From Caryophanales bacterium UBA3620 (GTDB taxonomy: Bacteria; Bacillota_I; Bacilli_A; RF39; UBA660), in contig DFLL01000008.1 in NCBI GenBank assembly GCA_002375205.1, positions 1-25,192 of the forward strand: 25,192 nucleotides of DNA. Direction: 5' to 3'. Below the pieces are notes generated by a model that was not told where the DNA came from, did no database searches, and saw only the letters and a list, made by a program, of their open reading frames with translations. The position numbers and the translations under genes were made by a program. This document shows positions 7,782 to 14,360 of the stretch, one piece after another. Position 1 is the first letter of the stretch. The number at the start of each line of letters is the position of its first letter.

Positions 7782-8339
7782 ATGAAATATATTACACCAG
7801 AGTTAGAAACAGATAGATTAGTATTAAAAAGAGGAAGTAAGGAAGATTATATTAAGGTATATGAATATGATTTTACTAAATTAAGAGATGTTGATGGAGA
7901 ATTTAAATATGTTAAATTAGATCCATCAGTAGTGGATTCTTTTTATTCAGATAAAGAATACTTAAATGATATGTTTGATTGGATTATTTATTTAAAGGAT
8001 ACAAATGAACCTATAGGGAATATAGTTGCTACAGTTAAAGATGATGATACTTCTATTGAACTATCATATAATTTACATCCAAAGTTTTGGCATAATGGGT
8101 ATATGACTGAGACTGTTTCTAGAGTAATTAATTATTTATTTAGTGTTGGTTTTAATAATGTTATATGTGGTTATGAAGAAGGTAATGTTAAATCTAAAGG
8201 TTTAATAGAAAAATTAGGTTTTAAATTACATGAAAAGAAAGAAAATTCATGGATTAAAGATGGTAAGCCAATAACTAATTATGTTTATGCTATAACAAAA
8301 GATGAATTTTATGATATAAATACAAGAAATTGTTTATAA
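7782..8339 (+). CDS. GNAT acetyltransferase, RimJ/RimL-like
   Basis: An N-acetyltransferase of 185 residues of the Acetyltransf_3 type. ITPELETDRLVLKRGSKEDY is the RimJ/RimL-style opening ('LeTeRLxLR...'). IELSYNLHPKFWHNGYMTET is the strand and acetyl-CoA loop, with WHNGYMTE in place of the usual WGKGYATE. EGNVKSKGLIEKLGF is the helix and final turn, and a further strand (KPITNYVYAI) closes the fold. Family members acetylate ribosomal protein N-termini, amino acids or antibiotics; the target is not evident. It is the last gene of the plus-strand run and is followed at once by a terminator. Start ATG at 7782 has GGTAGGG about ten bases upstream. Confidence 0.87.
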   Translation: MKYITPELETDRLVLKRGSKEDYIKVYEYDFTKLRDVDGEFKYVKLDPSVVDSFYSDKEYLNDMFDWIIYLKDTNEPIGNIVATVKDDDTSIELSYNLHPKFWHNGYMTETVSRVINYLFSVGFNNVICGYEEGNVKSKGLIEKLGFKLHEKKENSWIKDGKPITNYVYAITKDEFYDINTRNCL

Positions 8340-8340
8340 A

Positions 8341-8371
8341 AAATACTAATCTTTTTTGATTAGTATTTTTT
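8341..8371. terminator. Bidirectional intrinsic terminator
   Basis: Perfect 11-bp stem (8341-8351 with 8358-8368) and a six-T loop. T-runs follow on both strands, so it ends both the plus-strand gene run and the convergent minus-strand importer operon. The minus-strand permease stop codon lies inside the stem. Confidence 0.88.
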
Positions 8372-9137
8372 CTAATAAACTGACAATTAAATACATGAGA
8401 TAAGAAACAATCATTAAGATGATAATACCTGACATTACTAGATTTAAATTAAATACTTGGGAACCATATGTTATTAGGTAACCAATTCCTTTTTTTGATA
8501 CTAAGAATTCTCCCATTATTACTCCGATTAGGGTCATACTTATATTTATTTTTAAGGAACTTATAATAGTAGGGTAACTACTTGGCAATATTACCATTTT
8601 AAATATTTGATATTTAGTTGCTTTAAATGATTTTAAGAGATTTATTTTATTATGATCTGTCTCTATAAAACCATTATATACAGTTATTATAGTAACTATT
8701 ACCGATATTAATAAGGCCATTATTATTATTGATTTGATATTAGCTCCAAAATAAATGATTATTATTGGTCCTATAGCTACTTTAGGTAGACTATTTATGA
8801 TGGTTAGATATGGATCTATTACTTTATAGATAAAGTTATTCCACCATAGTATTGTAGCTATTAGTAGTCCTATTATAGTACCTAGTCCAAAACTTATTAT
8901 TGTTTCATAAATAGTAGTCCATATATGATTAAAGATATTATGCGTTTTATATAGATTTATTATAGTACTTAGTATTCTACTTGGAGAAGAAGAAATAAAG
9001 GGATTTATTATTTCATATTTAGCTAAGAGTTCCCATACGATGATTATGGATAATAATATTAGTATTTGAAAAAAGAATATTAGTATTTTTCTTCTTCTTT
9101 TTTTCTTTAGATAGTTTATGTGTTCCGGACTATACAT
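8346..9137 (-). CDS. ABC importer permease (SsuC/TauC-like)
   Basis: Membrane subunit of a binding-protein-dependent importer, 263 residues with about six membrane helices. The cytoplasmic ATPase-contact (EAA-type) loop lies in LKSFKATKYQIFKMVILPSSYPTI, where the gly position is replaced. The region before helix 2 reads INPFISSSPSRIL, as in SsuC/TauC/ThiX-type permeases. The frame opens at 9167, but the preferred start is the ATG at 9137 (MYSPEHINYLKKK): the extra N-terminal residues lie inside the ATPase gene and GGAAGG occurs about 12 bases upstream of this ATG. It overlaps the end of the ATPase gene by eight bases. The substrate class is nitrate/sulfonate/taurine or pyrimidine precursor; it cannot be narrowed further. 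Confidence 0.88.
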   Translation of the reverse strand: MYSPEHINYLKKKRRRKILIFFFQILILLSIIIVWELLAKYEIINPFISSSPSRILSTIINLYKTHNIFNHIWTTIYETIISFGLGTIIGLLIATILWWNNFIYKVIDPYLTIINSLPKVAIGPIIIIYFGANIKSIIIMALLISVIVTIITVYNGFIETDHNKINLLKSFKATKYQIFKMVILPSSYPTIISSLKINISMTLIGVIMGEFLVSKKGIGYLITYGSQVFNLNLVMSGIIILMIVSYLMYLIVSLLEKILIKKD

Positions 9138-9885
9138 GGATATCAATATCCTTCCATATTTTATCATAGTACTGTTTAAATTCTATTAAATTTCGATTAT
9201 GCATTGGAGTACTCTTATCTTTCATATTTATCTGATATTCACATTTTACTTTAGATGGTCTATCTGTTAAGACTATGACGCGGTCTGCCATTGAAACAGC
9301 TTCGGCGATATCATGGGTAATCATAATAGTGGTTTTTTTTTCTTTCTTTATTATTTTCCAGACATCATCTGATACTGCTAATCTTGTTTGATAATCTAGA
9401 GCAGAAAAGGGTTCATCTAGTAATATTATATCGGGGTCAATTGCTAGTGTTCTAATAAGAGCTACTCTTTGTTTCATGCCACCTGATAAGTTGCTTGGAT
9501 ATTTATAGATAAAATCTTTTAATCCATAGGTTTCAAGTAATTCTTTCACCTTGGTTATACTTTCGATATTAATGTTATTTTTTACTTTTAATCCTAAAAG
9601 ACAGTTATCTAGAATATTGAGCCAAGGAAATAGAGTATCTGTTTGAAGCATATATCCCATCGTTAATTCTTTTTTAGGAAATATTATACTGCCTGATGAA
9701 TAGTCTTCTAATCCACAGAGAATAGAGAGAAGGGTAGTTTTACCGCAGCCGGAAGGGCCTACAATAGCTACGAATTCTCCTTCTTTTATATTTAAATCTA
9801 AATCCTTAATTGCGGGTATTTCACTTTTACTTGTATGATATATTTTAGATAGTTTATGTATTTCTAAAATATTATTATTTTTCAT
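9130..9885 (-). CDS. ABC importer ATP-binding protein (SsuB/TauB-like)
   Basis: Energy subunit of 251 residues. Walker A GPSGCGKTT (43-51), Q-loop in GYMLQTDTLFPW (77-88), signature LSGGMKQR (133-140), Walker B IILLDEP (153-159) with the D-loop SALD, and switch His 191 in THD. The C-terminus TDRPSKVKCEYQI is typical of the nitrate/sulfonate/taurine ATPase group. It starts 11 bases before the end of the binding-protein gene and overlaps the permease, so the three importer genes are one translationally coupled operon ordered binding protein, ATPase, permease. Confidence 0.93.
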   Translation of the reverse strand: MKNNNILEIHKLSKIYHTSKSEIPAIKDLDLNIKEGEFVAIVGPSGCGKTTLLSILCGLEDYSSGSIIFPKKELTMGYMLQTDTLFPWLNILDNCLLGLKVKNNINIESITKVKELLETYGLKDFIYKYPSNLSGGMKQRVALIRTLAIDPDIILLDEPFSALDYQTRLAVSDDVWKIIKKEKKTTIMITHDIAEAVSMADRVIVLTDRPSKVKCEYQINMKDKSTPMHNRNLIEFKQYYDKIWKDIDIHV

Positions 9886-10858
9886 TATAAATTAATTTAT
9901 CATATGGAGCATATTCTTTTAGTTCAGAAGCTGCGATCATGATATCTTGAATATGTTTCCATTCATCTTTATTAATTTTGGTTGTTTCTCTCCATGCATC
10001 TGCTTCTTTATATCTTTTAACCATTGTTTCTAAATCTTTTATATCTGTATCAGGAAAGAAATCGACAATTGCTTCTGCGACTTTTTTGGGACTATTTTCT
10101 TTGACAAAGTCTAATCCTTTTTGAACGGCATTAGAAAAGCCTTTGATTAGTTCTTTATTATTTTCAATATAACTTTTCTTAGCATTATATGCAGTATAAG
10201 GTACTTCTCCACCATACTCTCCAACATATGCTACGACATAACCTAGGCCTTGTTTTTCTACAGATGTGGCATTTGGCTCAAATAGGGTAACAAAGTCTCC
10301 TGTACCTCCGATGAAGGCTCCTTCCATAGCAGGAAAGGCTACGGATGTATCAATGTTTAAGTCTTTTACAGGATCAATATTATTTTGTCTAAGGGCCCAT
10401 TCAAAGGTCATTTCGGGCATACCTCCTTGGCGGCCTCCTATTACATCTTTTCCTTTTAGGTCTTCTAGGGTGAAATTATCGATTTTCTTTCTTGATACTA
10501 GAAATGCTCCATCTCTTTTAGTAAGAGCTGCAAAGGTCATAGGGTAATCTTTTTCTCCACCATTATAGACATAGATTGTTGCTTCAGATCCTGAGAATCC
10601 AATTTGGGCATCACCAGATAAGACTGCTGCCATAACAGCATCTGCTCCTGGGGTTAATACTAAGTCGATATCAATTCCTTCCTCTTCAAAGTATCCTTCA
10701 TGAATAGCAGCATACTGTGGTGCATAAAATATACTATGAGCTACTTCTGCTACAGTTACTTTGGTTAGAGTAGTATCTTTCTTATTATCTTTCAATGATA
10801 TAAATAAGAGACCTCCTAATACTAGTAGTATTATTATACTTATTATTATTTTTTTCAT
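9875..10858 (-). CDS. ABC importer substrate-binding protein (THI5/SsuA-like)
   Basis: A 327-residue periplasmic-type binding protein of the NMT1/THI5/SsuA fold. Core blocks are VAHSIFYAPQYAAIHEGYF, then GIDIDLVLTPGADAVMAAVL, SGDAQIGFSGSEATIY, GKDVIGGRQGGMPE and VTLFEPNATSVEKQG. The signature Y-A-P-Q-Y-A-A-x-x-E-G-Y-F is shared by binders of sulfonates, nitrate and thiamine pyrimidine precursors. The N-terminus is a hydrophobic helix (IIISIIILLVLGGLLFIS) with no Cys, so there is no lipobox: the protein must be held by an uncleaved membrane anchor rather than by lipid. It has AGGAGG at 10866-10871. No TPP riboswitch is visible in the short leader, which weakens a thiamine assignment. Confidence 0.9.
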   Translation of the reverse strand: MKKIIISIIILLVLGGLLFISLKDNKKDTTLTKVTVAEVAHSIFYAPQYAAIHEGYFEEEGIDIDLVLTPGADAVMAAVLSGDAQIGFSGSEATIYVYNGGEKDYPMTFAALTKRDGAFLVSRKKIDNFTLEDLKGKDVIGGRQGGMPEMTFEWALRQNNIDPVKDLNIDTSVAFPAMEGAFIGGTGDFVTLFEPNATSVEKQGLGYVVAYVGEYGGEVPYTAYNAKKSYIENNKELIKGFSNAVQKGLDFVKENSPKKVAEAIVDFFPDTDIKDLETMVKRYKEADAWRETTKINKDEWKHIQDIMIAASELKEYAPYDKLIYNEK

Positions 10859-10884
10859 TTAAAAACCTCCTCTTTATCATACTT

Positions 10885-10890
10885 ATTATA
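10885..10890 (-). promoter_or_regulatory. Probable -10 box of the importer operon
   Basis: TATAAT on the minus strand, about 27 bases before the binding-protein start codon. The -35 position 17 bases upstream is poor (TATACC-like), so the site may need an activator or be weak. Confidence 0.45.
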
Positions 10891-10923
10891 TTCGTATGAA
10901 GAGAGAAGGTATAGAACAAATGC

Positions 10924-10955
10924 ACAAAAAAACAAATTTACATATGTAAATTTGT
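10924..10955 (-). terminator. Intrinsic terminator of tRNA-Arg
   Basis: A perfect 24-base palindrome (10932-10955) can form a ten-pair hairpin with a four-base loop, followed on the minus strand by seven T. It lies 11 bases after the tRNA-Arg CCA end. The stem is AT-rich, so it may be only moderately strong. Confidence 0.7.
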
Positions 10956-10965
10956 ACTTATTAAA

Positions 10966-11042
10966 TGGCGCGCCCAGTAGGAGTCGAACCCACAACCTTT
11001 TGGTCCGTAGCCAAACGCTCTATCCAGTTGAGCTATGGGCGC
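10966..11042 (-). tRNA. tRNA-Arg (anticodon ACG)
   Basis: Complete 77-base cloverleaf on the minus strand. The acceptor stem is GCGCCCA paired with TGGGCGC, then discriminator G and an encoded CCA. The anticodon loop CTACGGA gives ACG, expected to be edited to ICG to read CGN codons. The T-arm carries GGTTCGACTCC. Confidence 0.95.
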
Positions 11043-11062
11043 ATTTGCTTGGAAACATATTA

Positions 11063-11091
11063 AGTATATAATAAATCTCATAAAAATTCAA
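11063..11091 (-). promoter_or_regulatory. Promoter of tRNA-Arg
   Basis: Minus-strand -35 TTGAAT (11086-11091) and -10 TATACT (11063-11068) with a 17-base spacer, ending 20 bases before the tRNA 5' end. Confidence 0.75.
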
Positions 11092-11120
11092 TATTTTTAA
11101 GAAAAAATTTAAAAAAATGG

Positions 11121-11149
11121 TTGTCAAAGCATGAAAAATGTTATATAAT
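11121..11149 (+). promoter_or_regulatory. Promoter of the five-tRNA operon
   Basis: -35 TTGTCA (11121-11126), 17-base spacer, -10 TATAAT (11144-11149). It lies 23 bases before tRNA-Leu and is divergent from the tRNA-Arg promoter. Confidence 0.88.
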
Positions 11150-11172
11150 TAACTAGTCAACGAAAAAAATAT

Positions 11173-11261
11173 GCCTGAGTGGCGGAATAGGTAGACGCAC
11201 AGGACTTAAAATCCTGCGAGATTCAACCCTCGTGTCGGTTCAAGTCCGACCTCAGGCACCA
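11173..11261 (+). tRNA. tRNA-Leu (anticodon TAA)
   Basis: 89-base class II tRNA with a long variable arm. The acceptor stem GCCTGAG pairs with CTCAGGC, with discriminator A and an encoded CCA. The anticodon loop CTTAAAA gives TAA. First of five genes in the operon. Confidence 0.95.
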
Positions 11262-11266
11262 ATCAT

Positions 11267-11357
11267 GGAGGAATACCCAAGTGGTTGAAGGGACCGGTCT
11301 TGAAAACCGGGAGGTTGTGAAAGCAGCGCAGGGGTTCAAATCCCTTTTCCTCCGCCA
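11267..11357 (+). tRNA. tRNA-Ser (anticodon TGA)
   Basis: 91-base class II tRNA. The acceptor stem GGAGGAA pairs with TTCCTCC, with discriminator G and CCA. The anticodon stem is CCGGT/ACCGG with loop CTTGAAA, giving TGA. A long variable arm is present, as expected for Ser. Confidence 0.95.
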
Positions 11358-11368
11358 TGTAAATTTAT

Positions 11369-11445
11369 CGCGGGATGGAGCAGCTCGGTAGCTCGCTGGG
11401 CTCATAACCCAGAGGTCGTAGGTTCAAATCCTTCTCCCGCAACCA
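11369..11445 (+). tRNA. Initiator tRNA-fMet (anticodon CAT)
   Basis: 77-base tRNA with anticodon CAT. Two features mark it as the initiator: position 1 is C facing A at position 72 (CGCGGGA against TCCCGCA), so the end pair is open, and the anticodon stem has the three consecutive G-C pairs (GGG/CCC) next to the loop. Discriminator A and CCA are encoded. Confidence 0.95.
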
Positions 11446-11447
11446 AT

Positions 11448-11523
11448 GGTTCCGTGGTGTAGTGGTTATCACGTCTGCCTGTCACGCAGAAGATCGCGGG
11501 TTCAACTCCCGTCGGAACCGCCA
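11448..11523 (+). tRNA. tRNA-Asp (anticodon GTC)
   Basis: 76-base tRNA beginning two bases after tRNA-fMet. The acceptor stem GGTTCCG pairs with CGGAACC, with discriminator G and CCA. The anticodon loop CTGTCAC gives GTC. Confidence 0.95.
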
Positions 11524-11531
11524 TTTATTTT

Positions 11532-11607
<76 letters not shown>

Positions 11608-11622
11608 GATATGCGAAACAAG

Positions 11623-11650
11623 CCTTTATTTTATAAAGGTTTTTATTTTG
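11623..11650 (+). terminator. Terminator of the tRNA operon
   Basis: CCTTTAT/ATAAAGG hairpin (11623-11629 with 11633-11639) with a three-base loop and a T-rich tail, 15 bases after tRNA-Phe. Confidence 0.75.
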
Positions 11651-11651
11651 A

Positions 11652-11678
11652 AAAAAGCATCTTTTTTAGATGCTTTTT
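11652..11678. terminator. Bidirectional terminator between tRNA operon and small minus-strand gene
   Basis: An 11-bp stem (11652-11662 with 11668-11678) flanked by T-runs on both strands. It contains the stop codon of the minus-strand gene and is a second stop for tRNA-operon transcripts. Confidence 0.8.
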
Positions 11679-12055
11679 ATTTTTGCTTTTTGCTTTTGTT
11701 GTTCTTGCCTAAGATTATTAATTGTTTCGGTATATGTATCATTTTCACAATTTATGTCATAAATTTTTCTATAATTTTTGTTAATTTTTTCTTGTAGATA
11801 TTTTATATGATCTTCTGGTGTTCTAAAAAAGACATATTTGTCTATATAGTCACGATTATAAGTACCTGTATAGAGATATCCATCTTCTCCTCTTACATCA
11901 TAAATTGTTTCATACCATGAACTACTACTATGATGTGATAAATCTTCTGACTCTCTACTATTGATTACTTTTCCTTTTATGTATTCATCTTCTTTCATAT
12001 TATTTGATACTTTAAATATTAATACTTCTTCACCATATTGTAATATTGTTTCCAT
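11666..12055 (-). CDS. Unknown small soluble protein
   Basis: A 129-residue protein I do not recognise. There is no signal peptide or membrane segment. The N-terminal ~75 residues look like a compact beta domain (EVLIFKVSNN, YIKGKVINSRE, TIYDVRGEDGYLYTG), reminiscent of small SH3-like or KOW-like barrels but without a diagnostic motif. The C-terminal ~45 residues (YLQEKINKNYRKIYDIN to LRQEQQKQKAKIKS) are a likely coiled coil. The start is well supported by GGAGG seven bases upstream, and a TATAAT box lies just before it. It is a single-gene unit, divergent from the VanY-type peptidase gene. Confidence 0.7.
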   Translation of the reverse strand: METILQYGEEVLIFKVSNNMKEDEYIKGKVINSRESEDLSHHSSSSWYETIYDVRGEDGYLYTGTYNRDYIDKYVFFRTPEDHIKYLQEKINKNYRKIYDINCENDTYTETINNLRQEQQKQKAKIKSI

Positions 12056-12077
12056 AATTTAAACCTCCATGTATTTT

Positions 12078-12083
12078 ATTATA
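12078..12083 (-). promoter_or_regulatory. Extended -10 of the small minus-strand gene
   Basis: TGCTATAAT on the minus strand: an extended -10, 22 bases before the start codon. The matching -35 (ATAACA) is poor, which fits an extended -10 promoter. It faces away from the neighbouring VanY promoter. Confidence 0.6.
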
Positions 12084-12105
12084 GCACAATTTATAGGATA
12101 TGTTA

Positions 12106-12134
12106 TTGCAAATTTAGTAAAATATATTTATAAT
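12106..12134 (+). promoter_or_regulatory. Promoter of the VanY-type peptidase gene
   Basis: -35 TTGCAA (12106-12111), 17-base spacer, -10 TATAAT (12129-12134). The expected transcript start is only about 15 bases before the ATG, so the leader holds little more than the GTGAGG ribosome binding site. Confidence 0.72.
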
Positions 12135-12156
12135 GTTTTTGTGAGGTTTATTAATT

Positions 12157-13308
12157 ATGAAAAAGAAAGTTAATAATAAAAAGAAAACAATAATTATTAT
12201 ATCTATTATTATTTTTGTTTTTTTATTACTTGGAATAAGTGGATATTTATTTTATAATTCTAAGAAATTAAAAGTTAATTTAGCAAGTGATAGAATAGTT
12301 AATATTAATGATGAAGTATATAATACTGATTATATTAAGAGTGTTAAGAATGGTACTATTGTTAGTGATAAACAATTAGTGGATACTTCTATAGTAGGTA
12401 AGAAGAAGATTGTGCTTAAGATAAAGAACTATTTTAATAATATAGAAAAGTATACTTATGATATTGATATTGTTGATAGGGAAGAGCCTAGTATTGATTA
12501 TAGTGATAGGCTTAGTACAACAGAAGGAATAGAAATTGATTTATTAGATGGTGTTAAAGCTAATGATAATTCTAATGAAGAGATAGATGTTACTGTAGAA
12601 GGGGAATATGATTTTAATACTATAGGAGAATATGAACTATACTATGTAGCTAAAGATAGTAGTGGTAATACAACTAAAGAGAAATTTATACTAGAAGTTA
12701 TTAAGAAAAAAGAAGTAGCTCAGAATATTTCTGTTGATAGGACTTTTACTACTTCAAAAGGTTTCAAAGGATATACAAAAAATGGTATTACTTATATAGA
12801 TGGTGTTCTGATTGTTAATAAGACCTATTCGATACCTAGTACATATTATCCTGGCGATATTACTAGTGAGACAAGAAGTAATATGAATAGGATGTTTGCG
12901 GATGCTAAAGCGCTTGGTCTTAATATTTATTTATCGAGTGGTTTTAGATCTTATAATACTCAGAAAATTATATATAATAATTATGTTTCACGTGATGGTA
13001 AAGAAATGGCTGATACTTATTCTGCTAGACCGGGTCACTCGGAACATCAAACTGGTCTTGCTTTTGATGTTAATCAAATTAATGATACTTTTATTGGAAC
13101 ACCAGAAGCTAATTGGCTTAGTGATAATGCTTGGAAGTATGGATTTATACTTAGATATCCTAAAGGTAAAACTAATGAAACTGGATATAAGTATGAGTCT
13201 TGGCATTTTAGATATGTTGGTTTAGAACTAGCAAAGAAACTTTATAATGATGGTGATTGGATTACATTAGAAAATTATTTTGGTATTACTAGTAAATATA
13301 GTGATTAA
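12157..13308 (+). CDS. Membrane-anchored D-Ala-D-Ala carboxypeptidase, VanY/LdcB family, with Ig-like domains
   Basis: Cell-wall peptidase of 383 residues facing outward. It has a basic start, an uncleaved membrane helix (residues ~11-33), then two Ig-like repeats (~38-107 and ~110-183). The second ends in GEYELYYVAKDSSGN, the usual finish of bacterial Ig-like DUF5011 domains. The VanY peptidase domain (~215-375) has GFRSYNTQ, then SEHQTGLAFDV with zinc ligands His297 and Asp304, and YESWHFRYVG with catalytic Glu347 and zinc ligand His350. It trims D-Ala from peptidoglycan stems (DD- or LD-carboxypeptidase). No vanR/S/H/A genes accompany it, so it is a housekeeping wall enzyme rather than glycopeptide resistance. 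Confidence 0.92.
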   Translation: MKKKVNNKKKTIIIISIIIFVFLLLGISGYLFYNSKKLKVNLASDRIVNINDEVYNTDYIKSVKNGTIVSDKQLVDTSIVGKKKIVLKIKNYFNNIEKYTYDIDIVDREEPSIDYSDRLSTTEGIEIDLLDGVKANDNSNEEIDVTVEGEYDFNTIGEYELYYVAKDSSGNTTKEKFILEVIKKKEVAQNISVDRTFTTSKGFKGYTKNGITYIDGVLIVNKTYSIPSTYYPGDITSETRSNMNRMFADAKALGLNIYLSSGFRSYNTQKIIYNNYVSRDGKEMADTYSARPGHSEHQTGLAFDVNQINDTFIGTPEANWLSDNAWKYGFILRYPKGKTNETGYKYESWHFRYVGLELAKKLYNDGDWITLENYFGITSKYSD

Positions 13309-13336
13309 AAAAATCTCCTGGTGGAGATTTTTTTTT
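13307..13336. terminator. Terminator after the VanY-type gene
   Basis: AAAAATCTCC/GGAGATTTTT stem with loop TGGT (13319-13322), then a run of T. The A-rich left arm gives a T-run on the minus strand too, so it can also back up termination of rpsD. Confidence 0.88.
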
Positions 13337-13340
13337 ATAG

Positions 13341-13369
13341 AAAAAGTAGAGTACTAATTATACTCTACT
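13341..13369 (-). terminator. Terminator of rpsD
   Basis: Minus-strand hairpin AGTAGAGTA/TACTCTACT (9 bp, seven-base loop) followed by five T. The rpsD stop codon lies in the loop. Confidence 0.85.
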
Positions 13370-13963
13370 ATAGAATTCAACGATTAGTGATTCATTTATA
13401 TCAGCATTTAATTCGCTTCTTTCAGGATATCTTACATAAGTTGCAACTTTTTTCTTTTCATCGTAGTTAATAAAGTCAACTCTTTTAATTTTATTAGATA
13501 AAGCAAGTTCGATTCCTTTATGATCTTGAGAATTTTCTTTGATAGCGATAGTATCTCCTGGTTTTACTCTATATGAAGGGATATCAACTTTCTTACCATT
13601 AACAGTGATATGTCCGTGGTTAACTAGTTGTCTAGCTCCTCTTCTAGTAGTGGCAAATCCAATTCTATATACTAAGTTGTCTAATCTGCTTTCTAATAGA
13701 ATAAGTAAGTTTTCACCGTGTACACCTTTCATTTTTGCTGAATCATTTACTAATTTCTTGAATTGTTTTTCAGAAATACCATACATAAATCTTACTTTTT
13801 GTTTTTCAGTTAACTGAATAGAGTAGTTAGATGGTTTTCTTTTTCTGTCTTTTCCATGTTGTCCTGGACCATAAGGTCTTTTGGCAATATCTTTACCGTT
13901 TTCTAAGATTGAAAATGATACTCTTCTTGCTTTTTTGTTGTTTGGGCCTGTATATCTAGCCAT
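13358..13963 (-). CDS. rpsD: 30S ribosomal protein S4
   Basis: Ribosomal protein uS4, 201 residues, the usual Firmicutes length. It begins MARYTGPNNKKARR and continues with KRPYGPGQHG, the C-minus form without the zinc cysteines seen in other S4 paralogues. The S4 RNA-binding domain (~residues 90-155) includes RLDNLVYRIGFATTRRGARQ, then LVNHGHITVNGKKVDIPSY. It is a primary 16S-binding protein that nucleates small-subunit assembly. It is transcribed alone, from its own promoter, with a structured leader and its own terminator, as in Bacillus, where S4 represses its own synthesis. AAGGAGG lies at 13972-13978. Confidence 0.98.
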   Translation of the reverse strand: MARYTGPNNKKARRVSFSILENGKDIAKRPYGPGQHGKDRKRKPSNYSIQLTEKQKVRFMYGISEKQFKKLVNDSAKMKGVHGENLLILLESRLDNLVYRIGFATTRRGARQLVNHGHITVNGKKVDIPSYRVKPGDTIAIKENSQDHKGIELALSNKIKRVDFINYDEKKKVATYVRYPERSELNADINESLIVEFYSRV

Positions 13964-14092
13964 TATTCTTTCCTCCTTCTCTTAGAAGGTATACTAATTA
14001 TTTAATAGGGTGTCTTTATTATACTTTCGCTATGCAGCTATAGTTACTTATATATGACACATTACTAAATATACTAGTATCCGCTGCTAAGC
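13964..14092 (-). promoter_or_regulatory. Probable S4 autoregulatory leader with pseudoknot
   Basis: About 129 bases of untranslated RNA precede rpsD. On the minus strand GCAGC (14083-14087) can pair with GCTGC (14034-14038). GTGTC inside that loop (14056-14060) can pair with GACAC beyond it (14010-14014), which makes an H-type pseudoknot. A second hairpin, CCTTCT/AGAAGG (13975-13980 with 13984-13989), takes in part of the AAGGAGG ribosome binding site. S4 is known to repress its own translation by binding leader RNA in Bacillus subtilis and the alpha operon of Escherichia coli. The pairing is seen; the function is inferred. Confidence 0.6.
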
Positions 14093-14098
14093 AATAGT

Positions 14099-14127
14099 AT
14101 TATATAATTTATATTATTTTTAGTCAA
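14099..14127 (-). promoter_or_regulatory. Promoter of rpsD
   Basis: Minus-strand -35 TTGACT (14122-14127), 17-base spacer, -10 TATAAT (14099-14104). Confidence 0.88.
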
Positions 14128-14184
14128 GAAAAAGTAGTATAAAATTTGGAAAAAAAACAATTATTTTTTAAAATAAGATAAAAA

Positions 14185-14204
14185 AAGTGTCAAGTAAGTG
14201 TCAA
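14185..14204. repeat. Tandem 9-bp repeat between the rpsD and surface-protein promoters
   Basis: AAGTGTCAA occurs at 14185-14193 and 14196-14204, an 11-base period that puts both copies on one face of the helix. Each contains TTGACA on the minus strand; the outer copy has TATCTT 18 bases on, so a second rpsD promoter is possible. A tandem regulator site for the plus-strand promoter is the alternative. The rest of 14128-14231 is A/T-rich with nothing else I can name. Confidence 0.45.
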
Positions 14205-14231
14205 ATTTGCTAATTTTGTTGAACTTTGTGC

Positions 14232-14237
14232 TATAAT
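14232..14237 (+). promoter_or_regulatory. Extended -10 promoter of the cohesin/cadherin-like protein
   Basis: TGCTATAAT (extended -10), with no good -35 at the expected distance. It leaves a leader of about 115 bases before the start codon. The leader contains a 25-codon reading frame (14242-14319) without a ribosome binding site. Confidence 0.6.
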
Positions 14238-14360
14238 CAATATGAAGATGATAGAAAGGAAAGACTATTATCTACTCTTTGGGAGGTGTTTTAGTAAGGG
14301 GATTTTGATAATAAATTAAGAATTAAATTATGTTTAATATAAAAAGAAAGGATGATAATG

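Noticed and set aside
10266..10547. Plus-strand 93-codon frame inside the binding-protein gene
   Set aside because: Antisense to a conserved importer protein, without ribosome binding site or promoter.
10859..10965. TPP riboswitch ahead of the THI5/SsuA-like importer
   Set aside because: The leader between the -10 box and the start codon is about 26 bases, too short for an aptamer, and no CUGAGA-type element is present.
11223..11405. Minus-strand 60-codon open frame across the tRNA operon
   Set aside because: It lies wholly within tRNA-Leu, tRNA-Ser and tRNA-fMet on the opposite strand; this is the familiar false frame made by tRNA T- and anticodon arms.
12896..13225. Alternative-frame 109-codon frame within the VanY domain
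   Set aside because: It overlaps the catalytic core of a clearly conserved peptidase; Ile/Leu-rich composition is typical of an AT-rich shadow frame.
12157..13308. Glycopeptide resistance gene vanY in the strict sense
   Set aside because: No vanH/A/X or VanRS partners; the Ig-like domains and single-gene unit fit a wall-maturation carboxypeptidase.
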